The notes: a model not told the origin generated them from the sequence alone. Counted from the first letter of the stretch, positions 38,859-48,628 are shown. The stretch: DNA of 64,000 bases from Desulfobulbus oligotrophicus (GCF_016446285.1 NZ_CP054140.1:1655501-1719500), one strand, 5' to 3'. A program made the numbers and translations.

Positions 38859-39296
38859 ATGTTAACGTTGAACAATCTTGTTCCGGCTGAAGGGTCCCGT
38901 CGTCCCAAGAAACGTGTCGGCAGGGGGCCTGGGAGTGGTTTGGGAAAGACATCGGGACGAGGTCATAAAGGTGCTCGTTCACGCTCAGGATACAAGATCC
39001 ATCCTGGGTTTGAAGGCGGTCAGATGCCCTTGTACCGGCGGCTGCCCAAGCGTGGCTTTACTAACCTCTTTAAGAAAACGTACACCCTTGTCTCGCTCGA
39101 TCAGCTTAACACCTTTGAAGCTGGCAGCGTTGTTAATACTGAGGCGCTCGTTGCAGCTGGAATTCTTGATAAAAATGGGCCCGTTAAAGTATTGGCGAAT
39201 GGTGAGATAACCAAAGCACTGACAATAGAACTAGAAAAAATCAGCCATGGGGCAAAAGAGAAAATAATTGCAGCTGGCGGGGTTATAAAGGAATAA
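38859..39296 (+). CDS. rplO: 50S ribosomal protein L15
   Basis: L15 is a late assembly protein. The 145-residue protein has the glycine-rich arm (RVGRGPGSGLGKTSGRGHKG) and FEGGQMPLYRRLPKRGFTN. It lies 3 bases after rpmD and 3 bases before secY, the conserved order. Confidence 0.98.
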   Translation: MLTLNNLVPAEGSRRPKKRVGRGPGSGLGKTSGRGHKGARSRSGYKIHPGFEGGQMPLYRRLPKRGFTNLFKKTYTLVSLDQLNTFEAGSVVNTEALVAAGILDKNGPVKVLANGEITKALTIELEKISHGAKEKIIAAGGVIKE

Positions 39297-39299
39297 TCG

Positions 39300-40604
39300 A
39301 TGAGTGGAATTGCCAGAGCCGCGAGTATACCTGAACTGCGCAAGAGGGTAATATTTACCCTCTTGATGCTGTTCGTATACCGAATGGGGGTGCAAATACC
39401 TACCCCTGGAATAAATGGGGAAGCCCTTGCAGCATTTTTTGAGCAAAATGCGAGTACCCTTTTTGGCATGTTCAACATGTTTTCAGGTGGGGCACTGGAA
39501 AATTTTTCCATTTTTGCCCTCGGCATCATGCCATACATTTCAGCATCGATTATAATTCAGTTGCTGACTGTTGTTGTCCCTCATCTGGAAGCCCTCTCCA
39601 AAGAAGGAGAGTCTGGTCGTAGAACCATCACCAAATATACTCGTTACGGTACAGTTCTTCTCTCTGTTGTACAGGGATTTTTTATTGCCAGTGGACTCGA
39701 AGGCATGACGAGTCCCAATGGTGTACCGATTGTCATTGATCCAAGTCTTCAATTCAAACTGTTAACGGTTTTAACCCTGACGTCAGGGACCGCTTTCATT
39801 ATGTGGCTTGGTGAACAGATGACCGAACGGGGCATTGGTAACGGGATATCGATGATAATTTTTGCCGGTATCGTTGCCCGGATGCCTGCAGCGGTTGCTC
39901 ACACTGTCGAGCTTATGCGGTCAGGAGAACTGTCTCTGCTCTTTTTGCCAGTCATCATCACCATGATGGCCATGGTCGTGGGACTTATCATTTTCATAGA
40001 AACTTCTCAACGACGTATACCTATTCAGTACGCAAAAAGAGTTGTCGGCAGGAGGGTATACGGTGGACAAAGTTCTCATCTGCCGATGAAAATTAATGTG
40101 TCAGGTGTTATACCACCGATTTTCGCCTCCTCAATCATGATGTTTCCAGCGACTATCGGCTCTTTTATTAAGATTGATTGGGTGCAGCAGGTGTCTGCTA
40201 TCCTTTCTCCGGGCACAATTTTTTACTACATACTCTTTCTGACTCTGATTGTTTTCTTTTGTTTTTTCTATACGGCCGTTACCTTTAAGCCAGATGACGT
40301 TGCTGAAAATCTTAAAAAAAATGGCGGGTTTATACCTGGAATCCGACCCGGGAAAAAAACAGCTGAATTCCTCGACAAAGTTTTAGTCCGGATTACGGTT
40401 GTCGGCGCAGTATATCTTGGTACTGTGTGCATAATGCCAACCCTGCTCATCGAGAAGTTGAATGTTCCTTTTTACTTTGGAGGAACGGCCTTACTTATCG
40501 TTGTTGGGGTCTCCATTGATACCATCGCTCAAATTGAATCACACGTGGTAATGAGAAACTATGATGGCTTTATGAAATCAGGGCGGATCAAAGGGAGACG
40601 TTAG
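39300..40604 (+). CDS. secY: Preprotein translocase subunit SecY
   Basis: SecY is the ten-span pore of the Sec translocon. The 434-residue protein has ten hydrophobic segments and the conserved N-terminal RMGVQIPTPGIN plug region. Cytoplasmic loop C5 (VVGRRVYGGQSSHLPMKINV) and the late FFCFFYTAVTFKPDDVAENL segment are also present. It works with SecE (13846). map follows directly, with no adk gene between them. Confidence 0.98.
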   Translation: MSGIARAASIPELRKRVIFTLLMLFVYRMGVQIPTPGINGEALAAFFEQNASTLFGMFNMFSGGALENFSIFALGIMPYISASIIIQLLTVVVPHLEALSKEGESGRRTITKYTRYGTVLLSVVQGFFIASGLEGMTSPNGVPIVIDPSLQFKLLTVLTLTSGTAFIMWLGEQMTERGIGNGISMIIFAGIVARMPAAVAHTVELMRSGELSLLFLPVIITMMAMVVGLIIFIETSQRRIPIQYAKRVVGRRVYGGQSSHLPMKINVSGVIPPIFASSIMMFPATIGSFIKIDWVQQVSAILSPGTIFYYILFLTLIVFFCFFYTAVTFKPDDVAENLKKNGGFIPGIRPGKKTAEFLDKVLVRITVVGAVYLGTVCIMPTLLIEKLNVPFYFGGTALLIVVGVSIDTIAQIESHVVMRNYDGFMKSGRIKGRR

Positions 40605-40610
40605 TTTATT

Positions 40611-41402
40611 GTGGTTGGATCAGAATCAAGCAACAGTATTACTTTAAAAACAGCAGAAGAGATTGAGCTGCTTTTTCATGCAAACCAGATTGTCGCCGGT
40701 GTACTACATCTGCTGGAACAGACAATTCAACCAGGTATTACCACTTTTCAGCTCGATAAACTAGCGGAGGAATTCTGTCATGATCATGATGGCATTCCAG
40801 CTTTCAAAGGGTACAGGGGATTTCCCGCAAGTCTTTGTGCTTCAGTCAATGAGGAAGTTGTGCATGGAATACCATCCAAGCGCAAGGTATTAAGAGAAGG
40901 TGATATAGTCTCCCTTGATTTCGGTGTACTCTATCAAGGCTTCTATGGTGATTCGGCGATTACTGTTCCAGTTGGCCAGATCAATACTATGACATCCACG
41001 TTGATTGAAACCACAAAAATTGCTCTGTACAAAGGGATTGAACAGGCAGTTGTGGGGAATAGAGTTTCTGATATATCAAGAGCAGTCCAGCAGGTTGCAG
41101 AGCAGGCCGGGTTTTCTGTGGTTCGCCAATTTGTGGGACATGGAATTGGCAGCAACCTTCATGAGCCACCCGAGATCCCTAATTACGTCCAACGGCATGC
41201 TTCGCCGAGACTTGCCGCAGGTATGGTCCTGGCAATCGAACCTATGGTCAATATGGGGGCGGCTGGAGTTAAAATACTAAAAGATCAGTGGACGGTGGTT
41301 ACACAAGATAATAAATGGTCAGCCCATTTTGAACACAGTATCACCATCACAACGGAAGGCCCAAGGATACTAAGTGAGCTTGATCAGAGCAAACATGATT
41401 AG
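40611..41402 (+). CDS. map: Methionine aminopeptidase, type I
   Basis: The enzyme removes the initiator methionine from new proteins. All five metal ligands are seen: the two aspartates in SLDFGVLYQGFYGDSA, the histidine in GHGIGSNLHEPP, and the glutamates in AIEPMV and FEHSITIT. The 263-residue length fits type Ia. The GTG start is 6 bases after the secY stop, so the two are probably coupled. Confidence 0.97.
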   Translation: MVGSESSNSITLKTAEEIELLFHANQIVAGVLHLLEQTIQPGITTFQLDKLAEEFCHDHDGIPAFKGYRGFPASLCASVNEEVVHGIPSKRKVLREGDIVSLDFGVLYQGFYGDSAITVPVGQINTMTSTLIETTKIALYKGIEQAVVGNRVSDISRAVQQVAEQAGFSVVRQFVGHGIGSNLHEPPEIPNYVQRHASPRLAAGMVLAIEPMVNMGAAGVKILKDQWTVVTQDNKWSAHFEHSITITTEGPRILSELDQSKHD

Positions 41403-41426
41403 TTGACAGCATATATGCTAAAATAC

Positions 41427-41455
41427 TTGAAACAAAAAAAGTAATTATTTATAAT
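41427..41455 (+). promoter_or_regulatory. Internal promoter upstream of infA
   Basis: TTGAAA (41427-41432) and a perfect TATAAT (41450-41455) are 17 bases apart, in the 89-base gap between map and infA. The -10 box lies inside an A/T palindrome (AAAAAAAGT 41434-41442 and ACTTTTTTT 41457-41465). It would give infA-rpmJ and the alpha operon their own start. Confidence 0.7.
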
Positions 41456-41491
41456 GACTTTTTTTGTGACTCATTAGGAGTGATGTAGCTT

Positions 41492-41731
41492 ATGGCCAAA
41501 GAAGAAGCCATAGAAGTCGAAGGTACCATCATAGAGCCCTTGCCAAACGCTATGTTCCAGGTTGAACTAGATAACGGACATAGAGTTTTGGCACATATTT
41601 CGGGAAAGATGCGGATGCACTATATTAAAATTCTTCCCGGAGACAGGGTGACGGTAGAACTTTCCCCTTATGATTTAACGAGAGGTAGGGTTACTTTCCG
41701 AGCAAAGGGCGGAAAGGGAAAAAGTAAATAG
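41492..41731 (+). CDS. infA: Translation initiation factor IF-1
   Basis: IF-1 occupies the A site during initiation. The 79-residue OB-fold protein has [20 protein letters not shown] and [20 protein letters not shown]. It carries a short lysine/glycine-rich tail beyond the usual 72 residues. The ATG has AGGAGTGATG upstream. Confidence 0.97.
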   Translation: MAKEEAIEVEGTIIEPLPNAMFQVELDNGHRVLAHISGKMRMHYIKILPGDRVTVELSPYDLTRGRVTFRAKGGKGKSK

Positions 41732-41750
41732 AGTTTGTTTGAGGCGTGAG

Positions 41751-41864
41751 ATGAAAGTGCGATCTTCTGTTAGAAAAATATGCAGTGGCTGCAAAATATA
41801 TAAAAGAAAAGGAGTTGTACGAGTGTCTTGTGTTAACAAGAAACACAAACAACGCCAAGGCTGA
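41751..41864 (+). CDS. rpmJ: 50S ribosomal protein L36
   Basis: This 37-residue protein reads [20 protein letters not shown] and has the zinc ligands C11, C14, C27 and H32. It follows infA by 19 bases and precedes rpsM, its usual place. A GAGGCGTGAG ribosome site precedes the ATG. Confidence 0.96.
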   Translation: MKVRSSVRKICSGCKIYKRKGVVRVSCVNKKHKQRQG

Positions 41865-41913
41865 AGTTACGGCTTAAGGATTAAAGTTAAGTTACTTAAA
41901 AAGGAGTACGGAC

Positions 41914-42282
41914 TTGGCACGTATAGCTGGGGTAGACTTACCAAGAAATAAGCACATGGATCGGGCCTTGACATACATCTATGGTATAGGTCTGACATCG
42001 GCCCGTCAGATTCTTGACAAGGCCGATCTGCCATATCAAATGAACAGTGATGATTTAAGTGCCGATGATATCAACCGGGTACGTATTGTAATTGAGAACG
42101 AATACTTGGTTGAGGGCGATAGGCGACGTGAAGTGTCGATGGATATAAAACGCCTGATGGATCTAGGGTGTTATCGGGGGAGACGACACCGAAGAGGTTT
42201 GCCGGTTAATGGGCAGAGAACCAAGACAAATGCACGTACACGAAAAGGTCCTCGCAGGGGCGCTGCGATCCGTAAAAAATAA
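41914..42282 (+). CDS. rpsM: 30S ribosomal protein S13
   Basis: S13 bridges to the 50S subunit and touches P-site tRNA. The 122-residue protein has [20 protein letters not shown] and the basic tail [20 protein letters not shown]. The TTG start has AAGGAG 7 bases upstream. Confidence 0.97.
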   Translation: MARIAGVDLPRNKHMDRALTYIYGIGLTSARQILDKADLPYQMNSDDLSADDINRVRIVIENEYLVEGDRRREVSMDIKRLMDLGCYRGRRHRRGLPVNGQRTKTNARTRKGPRRGAAIRKK

Positions 42283-42324
42283 TATAAATGTCGGTTAACC
42301 TGATAAGGCCGACGAGGTAGCATT

Positions 42325-42723
42325 ATGGCAAAAGCTGGCAAGGCGAGCGTTAAAACAAAGAAGAAAGAAAAGAAAAATGTCCCTGAGGGGATCGTGTTTA
42401 TCTATTCCACCTTTAATAATACCGTCATAACAGTGTCTGATCGGCAGGGGAATACCCTCTCGTGGGCGAGCGCCGGTGTTCTTGGGTTCAAGGGATCCCG
42501 AAAGTCGACTCCTTTCGCAGCACAGAATGCTCTGAATGACGCTGTTGCCAAGGCAAAGGAACATGGACTGCGTAAGGTCGAGGTCTATGTCAAGGGTCCA
42601 GGCCCCGGACGGGAGTCCGCTTTGAGAGCGCTTACCACAGTTGATCTGGATGTTACCCGTATCATTGACGTTACACCTCTTCCGCACAACGGCTGTAAGC
42701 CTCCAAAAAGAAGGAGAGTTTAA
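42325..42723 (+). CDS. rpsK: 30S ribosomal protein S11
   Basis: S11 lies on the 30S platform near the E site. The 132-residue protein has [19 protein letters not shown] and the C-terminal [18 protein letters not shown] signature. A lysine-rich N-terminus precedes the conserved core. Confidence 0.98.
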   Translation: MAKAGKASVKTKKKEKKNVPEGIVFIYSTFNNTVITVSDRQGNTLSWASAGVLGFKGSRKSTPFAAQNALNDAVAKAKEHGLRKVEVYVKGPGPGRESALRALTTVDLDVTRIIDVTPLPHNGCKPPKRRRV

Positions 42724-42791
42724 CTGTCAGGGGCTGCGGTCTTTTTCTATTATTCCTGATAGACGACATAAGTAAGCATTGGGGGTCAAAA

Positions 42792-43421
42792 TTGGCTAAA
42801 TATACTGGAGCTTCGTGCAGGTTGTGCCGGCGCGAAAATTTGAAGATGTTCTTGAAGGGTGATCGGTGTTATTCCGACAAATGCTCTTTTGAGCGTCGAT
42901 CCTTTGGTCCGGGGCAGCATGGGCAAAATCGATTTCGTAAGGTGTCAGACTATGCCATGCAGTTGCGCGAAAAGCAGAAAGTCAAGCAAACATACGGGAT
43001 GCTGGAAGCGCAATTTCTTCGTTTTTTCAAGAATGCCGATAGAGCCAAAGGGGTATCAGGGGAGAATTTACTCGTCCTGTTGGAGAGAAGGCTGGACAAT
43101 GCTGTTTACCGGGCTGGATTTGCCAGTTCACGGGCACAAGCGCGGCAGATGGTTCGACATAACCTCTTTAATGTTAATGCTCAAAAGGTTGATGTCCCTT
43201 CGTTTCTTGTTAAACCCGGAGATGTCATCGCTCTGAAGGAAAGCAGGCAAAAACACCCGCTTATCATCGATAACCTTGAAGGTGCTGCTCGCAGAGGGGT
43301 GCCGACCTGGTTAGAATTAGATCAAGCAAAGTTTCAATGTTCTGTTAAAGCAATGCCTAACCGTGATGAAATAACGATGCCAATTCAGGAACGACTCATA
43401 GTAGAGTTGTGTTCCAAGTAA
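42792..43421 (+). CDS. rpsD: 30S ribosomal protein S4, zinc-binding type
   Basis: S4 nucleates 30S assembly and represses the alpha operon in E. coli. The 209-residue protein has the N-terminal zinc pattern CRLCRRENLKMFLKGDRCYS continuing to a fourth cysteine (DKC). The S4 RNA-binding domain follows (ENLLVLLERRLDNAVYRAGF). The TTG start lies after GGGGGTC. Confidence 0.97.
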   Translation: MAKYTGASCRLCRRENLKMFLKGDRCYSDKCSFERRSFGPGQHGQNRFRKVSDYAMQLREKQKVKQTYGMLEAQFLRFFKNADRAKGVSGENLLVLLERRLDNAVYRAGFASSRAQARQMVRHNLFNVNAQKVDVPSFLVKPGDVIALKESRQKHPLIIDNLEGAARRGVPTWLELDQAKFQCSVKAMPNRDEITMPIQERLIVELCSK

Positions 43422-43442
43422 CTTCTATCGTTAGGTATGTTC

Positions 43443-44483
43443 ATGGAACAACACATGCGGGATGATAATCCTTTTTATAATAACTGGCACATGCTCATCG
43501 CCCCCGAGAAAATCGAGGTCGATGAAAAATCACTTACCTCCTGTTTTGGGAAATTTGTCTGCCAGCCGCTTGAGAGAGGTTTTGCTGTCACGATTGGTAA
43601 CTCACTGCGTCGGATAATGCTCTCTTCCATACGTGGAGCAGCCATCACTTCGGTACGTCTTGACAATGCGATGCACGAGTTTACCACGATTGATGGGGTC
43701 CATGAGGATGTCTCTGAAATCATTCTCAACCTAAAGCAGATACGCTTACAGTTGCTTGGCCCTGAAGCGCGTATTGTCTCCATTGAAAAGGTGGGCCCAG
43801 GCCCGGTTGTAGCCGGGGATATTGCAGGCAGCGGATATGTTGAGGTGTTAAATCCCGCACAAAAAATCTGTACAGTAACCGGGGATACCACTTTTCGAGC
43901 GGAGCTTGAAGTGCAATGGGGTAAGGGGTATGTAGCTGCTGAGATGAATAAGCAAGAAGGGCAGCCCATAGGTGTAATACCTATAGATTCCGCTTTTTCA
44001 CCTATTGTACGTGTCCAATATGATGTAAGTCAGGCACGTGTCGGACAGCAGACCGACTATGATCGTTTAACAATGGAAATCGAGACCGATGGCAGTGTTC
44101 AGCCGCAAGACGCTTTGGCATATGCAGCTAAAATACTGAAAGAACAGATGACCATCTTTATTAATTTTAATGAAGAGGATGTTAAAGCCCCGGTCGACCT
44201 GGAAAAGGGAAAAGATGAAAAATCTTATCCGCCGTTTCTCGATAAAAATGTGGAAGATCTTGAGCTTTCAGTCCGTTCAGCAAATTGTTTGAAAAATGCC
44301 CAGATTCAGTACATTGGGCAATTGGTAGCAAAAACAGATGCCGAAATGCTGAAGACCAAAAACTTTGGTCGTAAATCTCTCAATGAGATAAAAACGTTGC
44401 TTGCAGAGCATAATCTGACTTTGGGCATGAAGTTTGACGATTGGACTCCGCCTGAGAAGCGAGAGGAGATCGTCGAAGAGTAA
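43443..44483 (+). CDS. rpoA: DNA-directed RNA polymerase subunit alpha
   Basis: The alpha dimer nucleates RNA polymerase assembly. The N-terminal domain contains [20 protein letters not shown]. The C-terminal domain (about residues 265-335) has [20 protein letters not shown] and the [15 protein letters not shown] helix-hairpin-helix that binds UP elements and activators. I prefer ATG 43443, 7 bases from TTAGG, giving 346 residues; ATG 43437 is only 1 base from it. Confidence 0.97.
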   Translation: MEQHMRDDNPFYNNWHMLIAPEKIEVDEKSLTSCFGKFVCQPLERGFAVTIGNSLRRIMLSSIRGAAITSVRLDNAMHEFTTIDGVHEDVSEIILNLKQIRLQLLGPEARIVSIEKVGPGPVVAGDIAGSGYVEVLNPAQKICTVTGDTTFRAELEVQWGKGYVAAEMNKQEGQPIGVIPIDSAFSPIVRVQYDVSQARVGQQTDYDRLTMEIETDGSVQPQDALAYAAKILKEQMTIFINFNEEDVKAPVDLEKGKDEKSYPPFLDKNVEDLELSVRSANCLKNAQIQYIGQLVAKTDAEMLKTKNFGRKSLNEIKTLLAEHNLTLGMKFDDWTPPEKREEIVEE

Positions 44484-44534
44484 CGAACAGACTTGTATTG
44501 ACGGGACAATTTTCCTAAGAGGATAAAATAGATC

Positions 44535-44918
44535 ATGAGACACAGAAAAGCTGGCCGACGGCTGGGACGCACCACTTCACATCGTGAAGCCATGTTAAGG
44601 AATATGGTGACATCGTTGCTTGATGAAGAGCGTATTGTGACAACAGTAGCAAAGGCCAAGGAGGCGCGACGTATAGCAGATCAGATGATAACCCTGGGCA
44701 AACGCGGGGATCTGCATGCTCGCAGGCAGGCAATGGCGTATATACGTTCGAAAGAAGTTGTTGCAAAACTGTTTGATCAATTAGGAACTTTGTACGCGGA
44801 CAGGAATGGCGGATACACGCGCATAATTCGGACAGGTAACCGCTTAGGAGATGCTGCCCCCATGGTTATCCTTGAATTGGTTGAGTATAAAGACGAAGCA
44901 AAGGTTGCCGTCTCCTGA
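44535..44918 (+). CDS. rplQ: 50S ribosomal protein L17
   Basis: L17 surrounds the tunnel exit. The 127-residue protein begins [20 protein letters not shown] and has [15 protein letters not shown] at the C-terminus. It is the last gene of the long ribosomal run, and a strong terminator lies 29 bases downstream. Confidence 0.98.
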   Translation: MRHRKAGRRLGRTTSHREAMLRNMVTSLLDEERIVTTVAKAKEARRIADQMITLGKRGDLHARRQAMAYIRSKEVVAKLFDQLGTLYADRNGGYTRIIRTGNRLGDAAPMVILELVEYKDEAKVAVS

Positions 44919-45278
44919 AACAATCGACAGCCGGATTTGTTTGTATGGAAAAGAGCTGGTGTGCCACGCATACCAGCTCTTTTTTTGTGTTTTTACCGCC
45001 TTGTATTCTGCTGTTTTTCTCAGTACTGCCTTGGTACGATCTGATGCAGCTTATCCTCTCGCTGTTTGCATTTTTTAAAAGCTCTTTTCGACGACAGTCC
45101 AGTGCATTTGCCCAGATAGAAATTTGGTTTTCATTGTTCCGTACTGCTCTGGCCGGTTGTTGAAGCTTTCAAAGCCTTTTGGCTTATCTGGGAGTCTTTG
45201 CTATGATTGTGCTTTGTGTGATTGAAATAAACAGTTTTACCTGCTTGCCAAGCAGCCTTGATTCAAAAATAGAGTCCA
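44919..45278 (+). other. 360-base gap between rplQ and the YkgJ-like gene
   Basis: Apart from the terminator at 44948-44985 I see no gene. Short frames here (for example 44945-45163) lack ribosome sites and read as hydrophobic, T-rich noise. The promoter of the downstream gene should lie here, but no good -35/-10 pair stands out. Confidence 0.5.
44948..44985 (+). terminator. Rho-independent terminator after rplQ
   Basis: AAAAGAGCTGGT (44948-44959) pairs with ACCAGCTCTTTT (44971-44982) around an 11-base loop, within a T-run of seven. It closes the ribosomal protein superoperon. Confidence 0.93.
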
Positions 45279-46085
45279 ATGAACAGAATCGTATCAAAAA
45301 AACTGCAGATTGGTATTGATATGGCCGACCACCCATGCCTGCCCTCTGATCGTACACAGCTCGACGAAAGACCTTTTCACTTTCATTGTCATCCACAAGT
45401 CAGTTGTTTTCTTGTTTGCTGCTATAACGTTGATTTGCTCCTTTATCCTTTTGATGTGATCCTGTTAAAAAATTCTCTGGGCATTCATTCTGAGGATTTT
45501 CTTCAAAAACACGTCATCGTGTGTGCAGGAAGTCATTCTTATTTCCCGGGAATACAATTAAAGATGACTGAAGATACGTCACGTGCCTGTCCTTTTCTTG
45601 CAGTGAACGGATGCCGTGTGTATCGTAGCCGTCCTTCCGCTTGCCGTACCTATCCTTTGGAAAGAGGTGTTGAACGGCTCCCCGGCACTCAAAAACTTCG
45701 GGCACATTATTTTTTAACCCACCATCCATACTGTAAAGGGCATCAGGAGTCGCGTACGTATACAGTTGAGCAGTGGGAGCGTGAGCAGATGCTCCACGAG
45801 TGCAATGCATACAATGATCGCTGGGCAGAACTGGACGCGTTTTTTGCCACAAATCCCTGGGCCGGTGAGGGACATGCCGGTCCATACCAGCAGTTGGCCT
45901 TTATGGTGTGTTATAATATTGATGGCTTTCGAGGATATACTGAACAGCATCGACTGCTCAATGCTTTTAAACTATCCAAAAATGAACGGCGACGTATTCA
46001 AAACGATGACGGGGCGTTACTGTTGTTCGGTTTTGACTGGCTGGAAACTATCCTGGGTGGTCAAACCAGATTAAGCAGAAAATAG
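45279..46085 (+). CDS. YkgJ-family cysteine-cluster protein
   Basis: The 268-residue protein matches the YkgJ (UPF0153) family, thought to bind zinc or an iron-sulfur cluster; its function is unknown. The family cysteines are seen: FHCHPQVSCFLVCC near the N-terminus, then CPFLAVNGCRVYRSRPSACR, where RP and ACRTYPL are typical. The C-terminal half (about 155-268) is not obviously related to anything I know. The start is unsure: ATG 45279 has a weak AGAG site, and ATG 45321 is also possible. It stands alone between a terminator and the rpsB promoter. Confidence 0.8.
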   Translation: MNRIVSKKLQIGIDMADHPCLPSDRTQLDERPFHFHCHPQVSCFLVCCYNVDLLLYPFDVILLKNSLGIHSEDFLQKHVIVCAGSHSYFPGIQLKMTEDTSRACPFLAVNGCRVYRSRPSACRTYPLERGVERLPGTQKLRAHYFLTHHPYCKGHQESRTYTVEQWEREQMLHECNAYNDRWAELDAFFATNPWAGEGHAGPYQQLAFMVCYNIDGFRGYTEQHRLLNAFKLSKNERRRIQNDDGALLLFGFDWLETILGGQTRLSRK

Positions 46086-46099
46086 CACAGGGACTTTAC

Positions 46100-46128
46100 T
46101 TGAAATTCATAAGCCAACATGATATTAA
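46100..46128 (+). promoter_or_regulatory. Candidate promoter of rpsB-tsf
   Basis: TTGAAA (46100-46105) and TATTAA (46123-46128) are 17 bases apart, about 130 bases before rpsB. Confidence 0.5.
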
Positions 46129-46147
46129 AAAAGGTTTAATATAAAAC

Positions 46148-46163
46148 GTGCATAAAAATGCAC
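46148..46163 (+). promoter_or_regulatory. Small hairpin in the rpsB leader
   Basis: GTGCAT (46148-46153) pairs with ATGCAC (46158-46163) around AAAA. It lies in the 130-base leader of rpsB. S2 controls its own message in some bacteria, but this hairpin is too small to be called an S2 site on its own. Confidence 0.35.
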
Positions 46164-46259
46164 CTGAACGACACACACCCCGATGGTACTCTTTGGTGTC
46201 CTTGAAGTGAGGATATGAGTGTGGGGTGGAGGACAAAACCAAATCAGAGGAGATAAACA

Positions 46260-47036
46260 ATGGCAGCAATCACAATGCGGAAGATGCTTGAGGCGGGCCT
46301 TCATTTTGGTCACCAGACCAGACGCTGGAACCCTAAAATGAAACCCTATATCTATGGCCCCCGCAACGGCATATATATTATTAATCTGGATATCACTATG
46401 AAACTGTTCAGGAAAGCATACAGTTCAATGGTGGATATTGTAGAAAATGGTGGGTCGGTTCTTTTTGTCTGCACCAAGAGACAGGGGCAGGCAATTATTA
46501 AAGAAGAGGCCGACCGTTGTGGCATGCATTATATCAACCACCGCTGGCTTGGCGGGATGTTGACAAATTTCCAGACCATTAAGCACTCTGTGGAACGACT
46601 GAAAAAAATTGAATCAATGCAGGAAGATGGGTCCATTAATTTGTTCCCGAAAAAGGAAATTCTGCAGATGGAAAAGGAGCGGGTCAAGCTTGATCGAAAC
46701 ATCGGTGGAATAAAGAATATGCGCAGTCTGCCGAGTGCACTTTTTGTTATTGATCCCAAAAAGGAACAAATTGCAATTGACGAAGCCAATAAATTGGGAA
46801 TTCCTGTGATTGCTCTGACCGATACAAACTGTGATCCCGATGGGATTAATTTTGTTATTCCTGGCAATGATGATGCGATCAGGGCAATCAAGCTGATGAC
46901 TACAATGATGGCCGAGGCGGTGAACGAGGGCAAAGCTCGACGCGGCGAGGAGACAGAGGCCAGTGTTGATGAGCTTGAGGAGGCGATGGCCGCTGGACCG
47001 GGAGAAGAGTTGGCAGCAGAAATGGACGAGGAGTAA
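46260..47036 (+). CDS. rpsB: 30S ribosomal protein S2
   Basis: S2 joins late at the 30S body-head junction and helps bind S1. The 258-residue protein has [37 protein letters not shown] and the [20 protein letters not shown] motif. An acidic tail fills the last 30 residues. tsf follows. Confidence 0.98.
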   Translation: MAAITMRKMLEAGLHFGHQTRRWNPKMKPYIYGPRNGIYIINLDITMKLFRKAYSSMVDIVENGGSVLFVCTKRQGQAIIKEEADRCGMHYINHRWLGGMLTNFQTIKHSVERLKKIESMQEDGSINLFPKKEILQMEKERVKLDRNIGGIKNMRSLPSALFVIDPKKEQIAIDEANKLGIPVIALTDTNCDPDGINFVIPGNDDAIRAIKLMTTMMAEAVNEGKARRGEETEASVDELEEAMAAGPGEELAAEMDEE

Positions 47037-47167
47037 GATCCCCTGCCAACATATTGTCTTTGTATTGTGTCTGATGAGCCGACGGAAGGATGGTGATTTT
47101 CGTCGGTTCATTCATCCTTAGGTGAATGTATATATTTAATCGACGTGTTGTACAAAGGAGAGGGAAC

Positions 47168-47758
47168 GTGAAGATAACAAGCCAGATGGTAAAAGAGCTG
47201 CGCGATAAGACAAATGCCGGCATGATGGATTGTAAGAAGGCTTTAACGGAAACTGCAGGTGATCTGGAGAAAGCTGTTGATCTGTTACGGCAAAAAGGAC
47301 TGGCAGTTGCCGCAAAACGTGCCGGCCGCGAAACTAAAGAAGGTGTGGTAGAGGCGTATATCCATGCCGGTGGCAAGCTCGGGGTCATGGTTGAAGTTGC
47401 CTGCGAGACAGATTTTGTAGCGAAAACAGATGATTTCAGAGCATTTGCAAAAAATGTTGCCATGCACATTGCCGCGGCAAATCCTATTGCCGTGAGTCGT
47501 GAGGGGGTTCCTGAGGACCTTTTGCAACGTGAGACTGATATTTATACCAATCAGGCGCTTGAATCCGGCAAGCCTCAACAGATTGTAGAGAAAATTGTTG
47601 CCGGGAAAGTCGAGAAGTACCTTGCTGAAATCTGTTTACTCGAACAAAAATATATTAAAGATCCCGATCTGTCTATTCAGGATTTACTGAATGAACTGGT
47701 TGCCAAGATGGGAGAAAATATCTCGATCAGAAAATTTGCCCGTTTCCATATTGGTTGA
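47168..47758 (+). CDS. tsf: Elongation factor Ts, short form
   Basis: EF-Ts recycles EF-Tu by nucleotide exchange. The 196-residue protein has the N-terminal UBA-like domain (MVKELRDKTNAGMMDCKKAL) and the exchange motif CETDFVAKTDDF. It lacks the second core subdomain of the long E. coli form, as is usual in this phylum. GTG 47168 follows AGGAGAGGGAAC; longer readings add unconserved residues. Confidence 0.97.
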   Translation: MKITSQMVKELRDKTNAGMMDCKKALTETAGDLEKAVDLLRQKGLAVAAKRAGRETKEGVVEAYIHAGGKLGVMVEVACETDFVAKTDDFRAFAKNVAMHIAAANPIAVSREGVPEDLLQRETDIYTNQALESGKPQQIVEKIVAGKVEKYLAEICLLEQKYIKDPDLSIQDLLNELVAKMGENISIRKFARFHIG

Positions 47759-47839
47759 TGTTTGTGCGCAGTTATAATCCGATGTGCAAATTTTTTCATT
47801 CTTCTGACGGGTTGAGATTCGGTTGCCGGGGGCGACAAA

Positions 47840-48547
47840 ATGAAATTTAAGCGGGTACTCCTTAAGATCAGCGGTGAGGCGTTGATGGGAGAGGGCTCCT
47901 ATGGTATCAGCCCTGAAGTAATCAGGTTTTTATCTCAGGAAATACAGGCACTGTACAATCTTAAAATCGAGCTTGGCCTGGTGGTGGGAGCGGGGAACAT
48001 CTTTCGTGGAGTTGCCGGAGCTGCGAGTGGAATGGATCGAAGCTCAGCAGATAACATGGGAATGCTTGGCACAGTCATGAACTCTTTAGCCGTTCAGGAC
48101 GGCCTGGAAAGTCTTGGCATCCCTGCTAAAGTTATGTCGGCAATTACTATGTTGAACGTCTGTGAGCCGTATGAACGGCTTAAAGCAATAGAACATCTTG
48201 AACGTAAGCGTATCGTGATTTTCGCCGCCGGAACCGGCAACCCTTATTTTACAACAGATACAGCTGCAGTCCTTCGGGCACTTGAGATTAAAGCCGATGT
48301 GATCATGAAAGCCACACGGGTCGACGGAGTGTATGATCGTGATCCTGAAAAAGATCCCGGAGCGATACGCTATCACACCCTCACCTTTTCCACCGTACTT
48401 CGAGACGATCTTCGGATTATGGATGCTGCAGGCATTTCCCTTGCCCGTGATAATGATTTACCGATTTTTGTTTTCAATATGACCGAACCGGGAAATATTG
48501 TCAGAGCCGTCATCGGAGAAGATGTCGGCACACTCATTACCAACTGA
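47840..48547 (+). CDS. pyrH: UMP kinase
   Basis: PyrH phosphorylates UMP to UDP. The 235-residue amino-acid-kinase-fold protein has [10 protein letters not shown], the GAGNIFRG loop and [11 protein letters not shown]. It lies in the widely conserved rpsB-tsf-pyrH-frr order. Confidence 0.97.
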   Translation: MKFKRVLLKISGEALMGEGSYGISPEVIRFLSQEIQALYNLKIELGLVVGAGNIFRGVAGAASGMDRSSADNMGMLGTVMNSLAVQDGLESLGIPAKVMSAITMLNVCEPYERLKAIEHLERKRIVIFAAGTGNPYFTTDTAAVLRALEIKADVIMKATRVDGVYDRDPEKDPGAIRYHTLTFSTVLRDDLRIMDAAGISLARDNDLPIFVFNMTEPGNIVRAVIGEDVGTLITN

Positions 48548-48628
48548 CAGTTCATTGCGGCCGTAAAATACAGAACAGGACGGCTTTGCATACTTTATTA
48601 AATCCAGCGTAAACTGCCATGAGGTACC

